Shown in pieces: positions 38,265-46,531 of a stretch of DNA of 64,000 bases (positions are counted from its first letter, which is position 1; the number at the start of each line of letters is the position of its first letter). Source of the DNA: OLB9 sp964399855. Lineage in GTDB: Bacteria > Bacteroidota > Bacteroidia > Chitinophagales > Saprospiraceae. A program made the translations under genes and the position numbers. The notes under the pieces are model-generated. The model made no database searches, was not told the DNA's origin, and was given only the letters and a program-made list of their open reading frames with translations. The DNA is taken from contig CAYNSF010000013.1 of the NCBI GenBank assembly GCA_964399855.1, forward strand, positions 1 to 64,000, in the 5' to 3' direction.

Positions 38265-38299
38265 AGCCGTTCAGGATTTTATCTTGGCGGCTTTTTTTA
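38265..38299 (+). terminator. Rho-independent terminator after the PKD-like gene
   Basis: AGCCG (38265-38269) pairs with CGGCT (38288-38292), with an inner stem AGGAT/ATCTT and a TTT loop. A run of seven or more T follows. Confidence 0.8.
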
Positions 38300-38312
38300 T
38301 TCCTTAGAAACC

Positions 38313-38484
38313 CTACTTCTTCCTTTTCTTTTCAAAAAAACGGGTCAACAGTTGGGCGCATTCATCGTGTTTGATGCCGTATTCGAGTTTGGTTGATGGG
38401 TGTAGTAGTTCTTTGCCATATCGCATAAAGCCTCTTTTCTCATCGCTGGCACCATAGACGATTCTTGAGATTTTTGACCAATAT
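38313..38484 (-). pseudogene. Partial duplicate of the 3' end of tadA
   Basis: Positions 38319-38484 match 41339-41504 of the intact tadA without gaps, with 5 substitutions in 166 bp. I checked each substitution: all five are at third codon positions and synonymous, so the encoded peptide (WSKISRIVYG to FEKKRK) is identical. The original stop codon is changed and the frame ends one Lys later. The homology stops exactly where a transposase remnant begins. The fragment lacks the zinc ligands and cannot be a functional deaminase. Confidence 0.9.
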
Positions 38485-38800
38485 GTTTGATATGAGAGCC
38501 TGTTTGATTGCGGCACTATACAAAATCAGGTGGCAGATAGGGTTATTGTTCAAACAAGTGAAACAAAATTTTCCATTGAAATATTTTCCTGGAGATAACG
38601 AAAACACTGTCAAAACTCAGATTTTCTGTGTGTTAATGGTCAATCTTCTAATGGCCGTCATCAAAAAGACATTAAAACGCCATTGGGTATTTTCAAATTT
38701 GGTAAGTTTTTGAAAAATCCCGAAAAAGATTAGATTATAGACAAAGACGACGGCATACAATTATCCTTTTTTATATCAATCAAAACCTTTAAGCACTACA
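38485..38800 (+). pseudogene. IS4-type DDE transposase remnant (C-terminal part)
   Basis: The plus frame up to 38713 encodes LYKIRWQIGLLFKQVKQ, then FPGDNENTVKTQI, then VFSNLVSF. This is the tail of IS4-family transposases around the YxxRWxIE..FK region, here with G in place of the catalytic Glu (QIGLLF). After a stop and frame change, FLKNPEKD in another frame is the expected continuation. There is no N-terminal part, so it is a scar. The transposase frame starts directly at the break in the tadA fragment. Confidence 0.7.
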
Positions 38801-38954
38801 GAATACATTGATCTCAGCTTCTCATGTGAAGGATACGTATTTGAAAAGAAAAAAAATCTTTTTATTTTTGGTTACCATATTTGATTATCTTTGTGTTTTT
38901 AAAACCAATATCACGGTTTAGATTTTTTTTTAAATACTATAACACAATTCAGTC

Positions 38955-41207
38955 ATGAATTTTTTTCCTTTCCTGATTGCCTTTGTTTTTTTATTTCAAT
39001 TTTCCCTCTTGACTGGGCAGAAGATAGAGGGTTATGTTTACATTGATTTAAATAAATCGCAGGAGTATGATAGTGGTGATAAACTTTGGACAGAGCCGGT
39101 AATAATTCAACTCTATAGCGGTTGTACAGATGGAACACTTATATCCTCTACGACTACAAATAATGCCGGTTATTATTCTTTTGATGTTGCAGAAGGAGAA
39201 TATTCTGTTCAAATTGATTTAGCGAATAATCCCTATAGTATTGTAAATAATTTAATTGATAATCAATGTTGTATTGAAATATCGGGTACTTCACAAAATG
39301 GAATTTGTAATTATGGTATGCTTATTCCGCATTGTATAGAAGAAGAGTACTCTCTGTGTTCATTAGCTATGAATAGTCCTATTTTAGATTTAAGAGAAAT
39401 TAGTGATGTACCTTGCAGACAATTGCCGGGGCAAAATGGTTCCTGGAGTGGATTGTCTCATTGTAATGGCACTTATGAAAATACGGCATTTATTGGATTT
39501 GTAGCCGGTAGTGGTAATTATTCCTTTAATATTCAAGTGTTCGCTTGTGCAGGATTGGGTGTACAATATGGGATAATGGATGCCTGCAATCCCGGAGGCT
39601 CACAGGTCGTGTGCGAAGGGGTAGCAATGGATGGAACGATATCCATTGATGGGAATCTTTTAGAACCATGCAAGACTTATGTATTGTGGCTGAACGGTTA
39701 TAAAGGTTCAGTATGTAGTTTTTTTGCTTCTACTACCGGTTTTTTTCAAAAATGTGACCCAATAGTCCCTGTTGATTTAAGTCTGAAACTGGCTTGTGAT
39801 ACTTCATGTAATCAAAATTTTGCGAAAGCTGTCCAGACTATTTCTCCTAAAGATTTAAGCAATATTCATGCATTTGATTGGTCGGTAAGCAACCCGGATA
39901 CATCATTTACCGCATCAACTACTATTCCGAAATTAGACGTGACTAACCTGAGACCAGGAGCATACAATATCTGTATTATGATACAATCCATACCGAATCA
40001 TCAGCCTGTCAACTATTGTAAAAGCATAACCATACAGCCTGACTACTCGGTAGTGCTTAATACCTTTACGCTATGTGAAAAAGAGTTGCCCTGGTTTGGA
40101 GCGAAAGACGGTAACGGAGCTAATCTTTTGGATGAATTTGGCAATCACTGGCGGTGGTCAGAAGGGCCGGTTATATGGACAGACTTAACACCTGATGCTG
40201 ATAATATTTTTATAAATAACCGTACAGATTCCTGTGGTTGTGCTTACCAACAGGAAATAAAAATCATTTATTACGTGCCCGGAAAGCCTTGTGATGATTT
40301 GGATGATGAAACCACAGATGATATCGTGCATGATGACTGTGTATGCCGTGGGGAAAGCTCATCGGGATTTACGGATAATACAACATGGTATTATAGGCCA
40401 TATACTCCGACTACGACCGATGACATCTGGAAAGTGAAAGCGTTGAGAGATACAATAATCAATGAAGAATTGTATAAAATCGTAGGGATAGACAGGGGAA
40501 GCGGTATTATCAGACAAACTGAAATACCGTTGGCATTAAAAGGCGGAAAGATGTACTTTTTTGAACAGGGACAAAAAAAGCTGTTGTATGATTTCAATGC
40601 ACGTGTCGGAGATGTAGTCACTTACTATGTACCACAGTTGCAAAGGCTGTATGATATCAGCAGTAACCGGGGCTTTACAGAAGTAAAGGAAAAATCATAC
40701 AAAATTTTGATAGAGCGGATTGATACACTAATCACAACAGAAGGAAAACGGGTGAAAGTATTCAGCACTACCAATACAGAGCGGAATGAAGAGTTTCATT
40801 TTATGAATCAAATCGTAGAAAATATTGGAAGCATTTCGGGATTGTTTGGTGCTTTTGGCCCGTTTTCAGATAGCGGTACAGAAGGGTCGATACGATGCTT
40901 TGAAGATATAGACGGCTATTATAGTATATTTAATGAAGATTGTAATCTTGTATCTGTAAGTACCACAAATGTATCGCCATATACCTTGTATCCGAATCCG
41001 GCTCAAAATGAAGTTAATATATTGGGAGGCCATCTTTCAAACGCTATAATTGACTGTTATGATATCAATGGCATTAAAGTAGCAGTAAACCAATATATGA
41101 ATGGCGAGCGAGTAATACTGGATGTGGATGGATTGACATCAGGTATGTATTATGTGTTAATACAAGAAGGAAATAAGAGCTATCCGTTGCGGTTTGTGAG
41201 GATGTAA
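38955..41207 (+). CDS. T9SS type A surface protein with SdrD-B-like N-terminal domain
   Basis: A 750-residue exported protein with signal peptide (FPFLIAFVFLFQFSLLTGQ). Residues about 22-90 resemble a SdrD/Cna B-type fold (KIEGYVYIDLNKSQEYDSGD, TTNNAGYYSFDVAEGEYSV). The middle is a Cys-rich region without a recognised family. The tail (YTLYPNPAQNEVNILGG to the end) is a type A T9SS sorting domain. A TATCTTTG -7 box lies at 38886-38893. The gene sits between the partial and the complete copy of tadA, in the same interval as the transposase remnant, so it may be a later arrival. Confidence 0.83.
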   Translation: MNFFPFLIAFVFLFQFSLLTGQKIEGYVYIDLNKSQEYDSGDKLWTEPVIIQLYSGCTDGTLISSTTTNNAGYYSFDVAEGEYSVQIDLANNPYSIVNNLIDNQCCIEISGTSQNGICNYGMLIPHCIEEEYSLCSLAMNSPILDLREISDVPCRQLPGQNGSWSGLSHCNGTYENTAFIGFVAGSGNYSFNIQVFACAGLGVQYGIMDACNPGGSQVVCEGVAMDGTISIDGNLLEPCKTYVLWLNGYKGSVCSFFASTTGFFQKCDPIVPVDLSLKLACDTSCNQNFAKAVQTISPKDLSNIHAFDWSVSNPDTSFTASTTIPKLDVTNLRPGAYNICIMIQSIPNHQPVNYCKSITIQPDYSVVLNTFTLCEKELPWFGAKDGNGANLLDEFGNHWRWSEGPVIWTDLTPDADNIFINNRTDSCGCAYQQEIKIIYYVPGKPCDDLDDETTDDIVHDDCVCRGESSSGFTDNTTWYYRPYTPTTTDDIWKVKALRDTIINEELYKIVGIDRGSGIIRQTEIPLALKGGKMYFFEQGQKKLLYDFNARVGDVVTYYVPQLQRLYDISSNRGFTEVKEKSYKILIERIDTLITTEGKRVKVFSTTNTERNEEFHFMNQIVENIGSISGLFGAFGPFSDSGTEGSIRCFEDIDGYYSIFNEDCNLVSVSTTNVSPYTLYPNPAQNEVNILGGHLSNAIIDCYDINGIKVAVNQYMNGERVILDVDGLTSGMYYVLIQEGNKSYPLRFVRM

Positions 41208-41335
41208 ACGTAGGTACCGTTTTTTACAGCAATAGCAATTGTGCCTGAAGATGTAATCTCTAATGTTATGAATATATCATGTATGGTGTAAATGGTTGTA
41301 TCTATAAATTGAGTCCAATATTCTCATAACTTTTA

Positions 41336-41782
41336 TTACTTCCTTTTTTTTTCAAAAAAACGGGTCAACAGTTGGGCGCATTCATCGTGTTTAATGCCGT
41401 ATTCGAGTTTGGTTGATGGGTGTAGTAGTTCTTTGCCATAACGCATGAAGCCTCTTTTCTCATCGCTGGCGCCATAGACGATTCTTGAGATTTTTGACCA
41501 ATATAACGCTCCTGCGCACATAACGCAGGGTTCCAAAGTGATGTACATGGTACAATCTTTAAGATATTTACTCCCAAAAAAGGATGCTGCTGACGTTAAG
41601 GCGATCATTTCGGCGTGAGCAGAAACATCTTGTAGCGTTTCTGTTTGATTGTGTGCCCGGGCTATAATTTTATTTTGGCAAACGATGATAGCACCGACTG
41701 GCACTTCATCAGCCACTGCACCTTTCATGGCTTCGTTGATGGCCTGTTGCATATAATAATCGTCCGTATGTACAGAAAGCAT
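41336..41782 (-). CDS. tadA: tRNA-specific adenosine deaminase
   Basis: Converts A34 to inosine in the anticodon of tRNA-Arg(ACG). The 148-residue protein has the zinc and catalytic motif HAEMIAL and the second zinc motif PCVMCAGAL, followed by the conserved RIVYGASDEKRG. The length is normal. Its 3' 166 bp are duplicated at 38319-38484. Divergent from guaB. A general nucleoside deaminase of the same family is the alternative. Confidence 0.9.
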   Translation of the reverse strand: MLSVHTDDYYMQQAINEAMKGAVADEVPVGAIIVCQNKIIARAHNQTETLQDVSAHAEMIALTSAASFFGSKYLKDCTMYITLEPCVMCAGALYWSKISRIVYGASDEKRGFMRYGKELLHPSTKLEYGIKHDECAQLLTRFFEKKRK

Positions 41783-41876
41783 ATTGATGAAATTTGTAAA
41801 AGAGGACGCAATAAACGATTTTTTTAATAATCTGAGGGCGCAATCCGATAAAAAATTAAAAAGTTGACAATAGTCT

Positions 41877-41907
41877 TTTGCTAAAGTCTCAAATAGTACT
41901 ACCTTTG
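41877..41907 (+). promoter_or_regulatory. guaB: Canonical promoter of guaB abutting the start codon
   Basis: TTTG (41877-41880), 19-bp spacer, TACCTTTG (41900-41907): an exact match to the phylum consensus. Only 3 bp separate the -7 box from the ATG at 41911, so transcription should begin at or next to the start codon. Confidence 0.8.
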
Positions 41908-41910
41908 CAC

Positions 41911-43386
41911 ATGGAAAATCAAATTAATCATATTATTGAGGAGGCATTGACTTTTGACGATGTGCTTCTCGTTCCCGCCTTTTCAGAAGTTTTGCCACGT
42001 GAAGTGGATATTTCTACACGATTTACAACCGATATCAGATTAAATGTTCCCATCGCTTCTGCGGCAATGGATACCATTACAGAATATCAGCTGGCTATAT
42101 CTATGGCTCGTGTTGGTGGTATTGGAATCATTCATAAAAATATGTCCATTGAAGAGCAAGCCAAGCAAGTCAGATCCGTCAAAAGGTCGGAAAGTGGAAT
42201 GATTTTGGATCCAGTGACCCTAACGCAAGACGCAAAAGTCAGGGATGCTTTGAATCTAATGCAAGTGAATAAAATCGGTGGTATTCCAGTGATTGACAAT
42301 CAAGGTAAGCTTGTAGGTATTCTGACAAACAGAGACTTGAGGTTTGAAACGAAAATGGAGCGGAAAGTAACTGAAGTGATGACCCGTGACCGATTGATAA
42401 CAGCACCAAAAGGTACTACCCTTTCAGAAGCCAAAGAGATTTTACAAAAGTTTAAGATTGAAAAATTGCCGGTTATTGATGATCATAATGTATTAGTCGG
42501 ACTGATAACCTATAAGGACATCATGAAGATTGAGAATTTTCCCAATTCCGCTAAAGATAACCACGGTCGCTTGTTAGTTGGAGCCGCTGTCGGTGTCAGT
42601 CGAGATTTGTTTGATCGAGTCGAAGCATTGGTGTCTGTCGGTGTAGATCTGATATGTATAGATACCGCACATGGACATTCCAAAGGTGTATTGGATGCTA
42701 TCGCCGAAGTCAGGTCTAAATATAAATATTTACAGATCGTAGGTGGCAATGTGGCTACCGCCGAAGGAGCAAAAGCATTGGCGAAAGCCGGTGTCAATGC
42801 GGTAAAAGTGGGTGTTGGTCCAGGAAGTATTTGTACTACACGTATCGTTGCCGGTGTTGGTGTACCACAATTGTATGCGATTAAGCACGCTGCACAAGGT
42901 CTTGCGGGGACAGGAATCCCGATTATTGGCGACGGAGGAATCCGATATACCGGTGATATTGCCAAAGCTATTGCCGCAGGTGCCAGCTCGATTATGGCAG
43001 GATCTTTATTTGCCGGTACAGAAGAAGCTCCTGGAGAAACAATCTTGTTTGAAGGTAGAAAATTTAAGGTTTATCGTGGTATGGGATCGCTGGGTGCTAT
43101 GGAATTGGGTAGTAAAGATCGGTACTTTCAGGATGTGGAAGACGATGTAAAGAAACTCGTTCCCGAAGGTATAGAAGGCCGCGTACCTTTCAAAGGATCG
43201 GTAGCAGAGGTAATGGTGCAATATATTGGCGGACTTCGTGCCAGTATGGGCTATTGTGGTGCAGGCGATATTTCTAAACTTCAACAAGCGAAGATGGTCA
43301 GAATTACCGGTTCGGGAATACTTGAAAGCCATCCGCATAATATAACGATCACAAGAGAATCACCGAATTACAGTAAAAAGAACTAA
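41911..43386 (+). CDS. guaB: Inosine-5'-monophosphate dehydrogenase
   Basis: Oxidises IMP to XMP, the committed step of GMP synthesis. I start at the ATG at 41911 (491 residues); the frame's earlier TTG at 41878 lies inside the promoter. EALTFDDVLLVP opens the barrel. Two CBS domains sit at about 95-215 (VTEVMTRDRLITAPKGTTLS). The catalytic cysteine is in GPGSICTTR (near residue 307), and the phosphate loop GDGGIRYTGDIAKA and flap SKDRYFQ follow. The transcript may be leaderless. Confidence 0.96.
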   Translation: MENQINHIIEEALTFDDVLLVPAFSEVLPREVDISTRFTTDIRLNVPIASAAMDTITEYQLAISMARVGGIGIIHKNMSIEEQAKQVRSVKRSESGMILDPVTLTQDAKVRDALNLMQVNKIGGIPVIDNQGKLVGILTNRDLRFETKMERKVTEVMTRDRLITAPKGTTLSEAKEILQKFKIEKLPVIDDHNVLVGLITYKDIMKIENFPNSAKDNHGRLLVGAAVGVSRDLFDRVEALVSVGVDLICIDTAHGHSKGVLDAIAEVRSKYKYLQIVGGNVATAEGAKALAKAGVNAVKVGVGPGSICTTRIVAGVGVPQLYAIKHAAQGLAGTGIPIIGDGGIRYTGDIAKAIAAGASSIMAGSLFAGTEEAPGETILFEGRKFKVYRGMGSLGAMELGSKDRYFQDVEDDVKKLVPEGIEGRVPFKGSVAEVMVQYIGGLRASMGYCGAGDISKLQQAKMVRITGSGILESHPHNITITRESPNYSKKN

Positions 43387-43502
43387 TAGTCTCAATTTAT
43401 TACGTAAAGCATTGGATTGAAGTATATAATATATTTTTTTAAGATATATTAATTTTTTTTCAATGTTTTAAAACTATTTTTGGATTATTAGCGTTTATAA
43501 AT

Positions 43503-43533
43503 GTTGTAGATTAAGATTTAGGTCTTAACTTTG
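43503..43533 (+). promoter_or_regulatory. Promoter of the candidate RNA gene
   Basis: GTTG (43503-43506), a 19-bp spacer and TAACTTTG (43526-43533). The -7 box is exact and the spacing equals that of gyrB and guaB. It faces a stretch with no ORF. Confidence 0.6.
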
Positions 43534-43535
43534 CA

Positions 43536-43713
43536 CATCCAAAGTCAACCTGAGAAATTTAGACACGTAACGATTGCTTTGGGATTTTAATAAAATGACG
43601 GCTGTTAACAGCCTGACGATATAATGGTTTTCTACCTGTAAGATGTAGTTTTCTTATTTTGAGACCTTAGTCGAAAGAGCCCTAGTATGCAAGTTACGTG
43701 GGCTCTTCGCATT
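43536..43713 (+). ncRNA. Candidate structured small RNA (6S-like size and closing stem)
   Basis: About 175 nt between a promoter and a terminator, with no reading frame. CACGTAAC (43564-43571) is fully complementary to GTTACGTG (43693-43700), and the pairing extends inward with TGC/GCA and GGG/CCC. It also contains GGCTGTTAACAGCC (43600-43613), a perfect hairpin. A long-range closing stem in an RNA of this size resembles 6S RNA, but I cannot confirm the family. The 3' arm of the stem lies in the terminator loop, so the two folds compete. Confidence 0.5.
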
Positions 43714-43715
43714 TT
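43672..43715 (+). terminator. Rho-independent terminator of the candidate RNA
   Basis: AAGAGCCC (43675-43682) pairs with GGGCTCTT (43700-43707), with an inner GTA/TAC pair, and TTTTT follows after a few bases. Confidence 0.75.
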
Positions 43716-43774
43716 TATACGGTATTTCGTAACTACTCATTAAATTTATTTATAACTTTGTCAGTAGATAAATT

Positions 43775-43995
43775 AATGTAGTTTAGTTAAAGATTTTAAA
43801 GTAATTTTCGATGAAGATTGGTTCAGTTGAACTAAGACAAAAATGCTCGTTATTTGCCTCTTATCCTGAAGGATGAACGAGCATTTTTTCGGTTTCTCCT
43901 TTCAGGACAGTGGCAAAAAGCAGAAAAAACAACGGGTTTTAAATACATCTGAACACAAAGCAGTCGTATATTTGTTGCTTAACTAAACGACATTG
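43775..43995 (+). repeat. MITE-like inverted-repeat element, copy 1
   Basis: About 220 bp. Left end AATGTAGTTTAGTTAA (43775-43790); right end TTAACTAAACGACATT (43979-43994), inverted with one mismatch. The core (43843-43884) is a hairpin with ATGCTCGTT/AACGAGCAT outer stem and ATCCT/AGGAT inner stem, followed by T6. AGATAAATT precedes the left end (43766-43774) and recurs at 43998-44006, a possible target duplication offset by 3 bp. It encodes nothing visible. Confidence 0.75.
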
Positions 43996-44053
43996 GAAGA
44001 TAAATTGCTAACTATTTGGCATTGCATTTTGTTGAAATGAATATAATAAGTAT

Positions 44054-46303
44054 ATGAATGTAAGAATCTGGATATGGAGTATCATCGGGATGCTCACTAT
44101 GAATGTTTGCGGATTGAACGCTACTTCTGATCATGGCAATAAAAAATTAGGGATTATCCCACAACCGGAATACGTAGCTTATAATAACGCCAACTCCAGC
44201 TTACAATCTCTGAAAATATTTTTACCTGAGCAATGGAACTCTGATTACTACGCAGGATTGCTGAAAGGAATTGACAATGTTGGTTTAAGCACACAAAAAG
44301 ATGCCAATGTTTTCTTTATCCAAAAGGAAGATTTAGCTCCCGAGCAATATTTACTTGATATAAAGCAAGACAAAGTAATTATTTCCGCATACGGGGCAAC
44401 AGGATTTCAGTACGGTTTAGTCAGTTTGGTACAGTTGGTACATCATCATGGCTTCCCATTACCACAAGTTAGCATTGCGGATAGTCCGAAGTTTGGATAT
44501 CGAGGTATGCATTTAGATGTGGCGAGACATTTTTTTACAGCTGACGAGATCAAGCAGCATCTTGATTATCTTGCATATTATAAGTTTAACCGCTTTCACT
44601 GGCATCTTACAGATGATCAAGGCTGGCGTATAGAAATCAGGAAATATCCAAAATTGCAGGAAATAGCTGCATTTAGGGACGAAACACTGATTGGCCACTA
44701 CAACGACCAACCGCACAAGTATGACGGCACGCGCTATGGAGGATATTATACTCAGGAAACGATTAGAGACATTGTCAGGTATGCGGCAGCAAGAAATATT
44801 GAGATCATTCCGGAGATAGATATACCCGGCCATTCACAGGCGACGCTGGCAGCATATCCCGAGCTTGGCTGTGAAAATAAACCATACAAAGCAGCAACAT
44901 CCTGGGGTGTTTTTGAAGATGTCCTTTGTCCCAACGAAGTGACATTCCAATTTTTGAATGATGTCATGGATGAAATCATGGCATTATTTCCAGGTAAGTA
45001 CATACACATTGGAGGTGATGAATGCCCGAAAGTAGTGTGGAAAAACAGCGCTTTTTGTCAGGAATTGATCAAAAAAGAAAAACTTGGCGATGAAGAAGGA
45101 TTACAGAGCTATTTTGTCAGCAGGGTAGCCAAATATATTCAGTCGAAAGGAAGAGAAATCATTGGCTGGGATGAAATACTTGAAGGTGGACTTGCGCAAG
45201 GTGCTGTGGTCATGTCGTGGCGTGGTATCCAGGGTGGCCTTGATGCCGCAAACCAACATCACGATGTCATCATGACACCCAATTCACATTGTTATTTTGA
45301 TTACTATCAGTCAGAATCTCCTAACGAACCTATCTCGATTGGTGGTTTTATTCCGATAGATAAGGTCTATGAATGGAATCCGATACCGTCTGAATTGGCT
45401 TCGGATAAGCATAAATATATACTGGGTGGACAGGCTAATTTATGGACGGAATACATCAAAACATACAGCCATGTTCAGTATATGACGTATGCAAGAGGGA
45501 TGGCACTGGCAGAAGCCGTGTGGTCGAAAGACAAGGATTATAGGCGGTTTTTGGACAAATTTGAGCGGCATTACAACTATTGGAAAAAGCAGGGAGCTAA
45601 TGTAGCTTTTCATATTTATGATTTGAAATACAATATTAGGACAAATTCTGGTTTGCCTATACAGTTATATTTCGATGCGCCCGAAAATGCTTCTATTTAC
45701 TATAATGCAGATGATGTCATGTATGACTCCATGCAAGGTTCGGATACGATGACCATTACTCAATCTGGAAAATATACCTTTGTCGCCTCTAAAAATGGAC
45801 AGCGCGGCAAACCGATAACATTGGATTTTAATTTGCATAAAGCGACTCAAGCTGCTATTCATTTAGAAAAACTACCCTCCAGCCGATATGCAGGTCTTGG
45901 CCCAAATAGCTTGATCAATGGACTTTTGGGTTCAGATGCCAAATACGGAGGCAGCGAATGGCTTGGATTCAGCGGGGATGATTGTATCGGAACCATAACA
46001 TTTCCTCAATTGACACCTTTGAATAAGATATCATTCCGATTTTTTAAAGGCGAAGGACAGTGGATTTATTTGCCAAAAGAAGTTGAGGTACTCGCTTCAG
46101 AAGACGGACAGCATTTCCATTCAATAAAAAAGACTTCCGATATTCAAACCAGCTCTAAAGTAGCCAACCTTGCATTGCAACTCGATGGAGTAAAAGCAAA
46201 GTATGTGAAATTTGTTATCAGTAATTACGGAACAATTCCAGAAGGTCGCCAGGGTGCAGGATACAAATCGTGGCTGTTTGTCGATGAGATTGTTGTGGAG
46301 TGA
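44054..46303 (+). CDS. Beta-N-acetylhexosaminidase, glycoside hydrolase family 20
   Basis: A 749-residue exported enzyme that removes terminal GlcNAc/GalNAc from glycans or chitin oligosaccharides. Signal peptide about 1-23; GH20 N-terminal alpha/beta domain to about 145; (beta/alpha)8 barrel with FHWHLTDDQGWRIEI and the catalytic Asp-Glu pair in HIGGDECPK (about 322-323), then SWRGIQGG and LGGQANLWTEY. The C-terminal 130 residues or so resemble an F5/8 discoidin carbohydrate-binding domain. No T9SS tail, so it is probably periplasmic. It lies between two copies of the inverted-repeat element, next to a Fic gene to which it has no obvious link. Confidence 0.93.
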   Translation: MNVRIWIWSIIGMLTMNVCGLNATSDHGNKKLGIIPQPEYVAYNNANSSLQSLKIFLPEQWNSDYYAGLLKGIDNVGLSTQKDANVFFIQKEDLAPEQYLLDIKQDKVIISAYGATGFQYGLVSLVQLVHHHGFPLPQVSIADSPKFGYRGMHLDVARHFFTADEIKQHLDYLAYYKFNRFHWHLTDDQGWRIEIRKYPKLQEIAAFRDETLIGHYNDQPHKYDGTRYGGYYTQETIRDIVRYAAARNIEIIPEIDIPGHSQATLAAYPELGCENKPYKAATSWGVFEDVLCPNEVTFQFLNDVMDEIMALFPGKYIHIGGDECPKVVWKNSAFCQELIKKEKLGDEEGLQSYFVSRVAKYIQSKGREIIGWDEILEGGLAQGAVVMSWRGIQGGLDAANQHHDVIMTPNSHCYFDYYQSESPNEPISIGGFIPIDKVYEWNPIPSELASDKHKYILGGQANLWTEYIKTYSHVQYMTYARGMALAEAVWSKDKDYRRFLDKFERHYNYWKKQGANVAFHIYDLKYNIRTNSGLPIQLYFDAPENASIYYNADDVMYDSMQGSDTMTITQSGKYTFVASKNGQRGKPITLDFNLHKATQAAIHLEKLPSSRYAGLGPNSLINGLLGSDAKYGGSEWLGFSGDDCIGTITFPQLTPLNKISFRFFKGEGQWIYLPKEVEVLASEDGQHFHSIKKTSDIQTSSKVANLALQLDGVKAKYVKFVISNYGTIPEGRQGAGYKSWLFVDEIVVE

Positions 46304-46435
46304 AAATACGAGAAACATATAGAGAAATTAGCGGCTGCATTTGGTCTTGACCTCGAAAAACTGAAAGTAGAATATTTTGGCGTTCATTTTGCTATAAAAA
46401 TGACCGTTTACAAGATATAGTGAATGATTATCTTG
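46304..46435 (+). pseudogene. Remnant of an XRE-type helix-turn-helix regulator (C-terminal part)
   Basis: Directly after the GH20 stop codon the same frame reads KHIEKLAAAFGLDLEKLKVE, then YFG. After a one-base shift it reads NDRLQDIVNDYLAV. This looks like the end of an XRE-family regulator, where the HTH is followed by LAxALxxD..xL. The N-terminal HTH is absent and the frame is broken. Assignment is from pattern memory and tentative. Confidence 0.35.
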
Positions 46436-46448
46436 CGGTGAAATTCCT

Positions 46449-46480
46449 AATTATTTACCGCAAATTTGCGGTAAATAATT
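46449..46480. promoter_or_regulatory. Perfect 32-bp palindrome upstream of the Fic gene (candidate operator)
   Basis: The two 16-bp halves are exact reverse complements; the inner half-site is TTTACCGCAAA. A TATCTTTG box begins at its last base (46480-46487) and TACATTTG follows at 46503-46510. A dimeric regulator bound here would cover the Fic promoter. It could also form a cruciform. No T tract follows, so it is not a terminator. Confidence 0.65.
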
Positions 46481-46502
46481 ATCTTTGTTGAACTTCGTTT
46501 CG

Positions 46503-46510
46503 TACATTTG
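46503..46510 (+). promoter_or_regulatory. -7 box (TACATTTG) of the Fic gene
   Basis: An exact TAnnTTTG match 21 bp before the start codon at 46532. A second candidate, TATCTTTG, is at 46480-46487. No exact -33 box at 19-21 bp for either. Confidence 0.45.
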
Positions 46511-46531
46511 CAGCATAATTGGTTTTGAACA

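Noticed and set aside
38465..38713. 82-codon plus-strand frame taken as an intact gene
   Set aside because: Its start lies in the tadA fragment and its body is only the tail of an IS4-type transposase, so it is a remnant.
43536..43713. Candidate RNA considered as tmRNA, SRP RNA or RNase P RNA
   Set aside because: No tRNA-like end or tag frame, no SRP loop motif, and too short for RNase P RNA.
46449..46480. Palindrome considered as a terminator for GH20
   Set aside because: No T tract follows on either strand, and it sits at the Fic promoter boxes.
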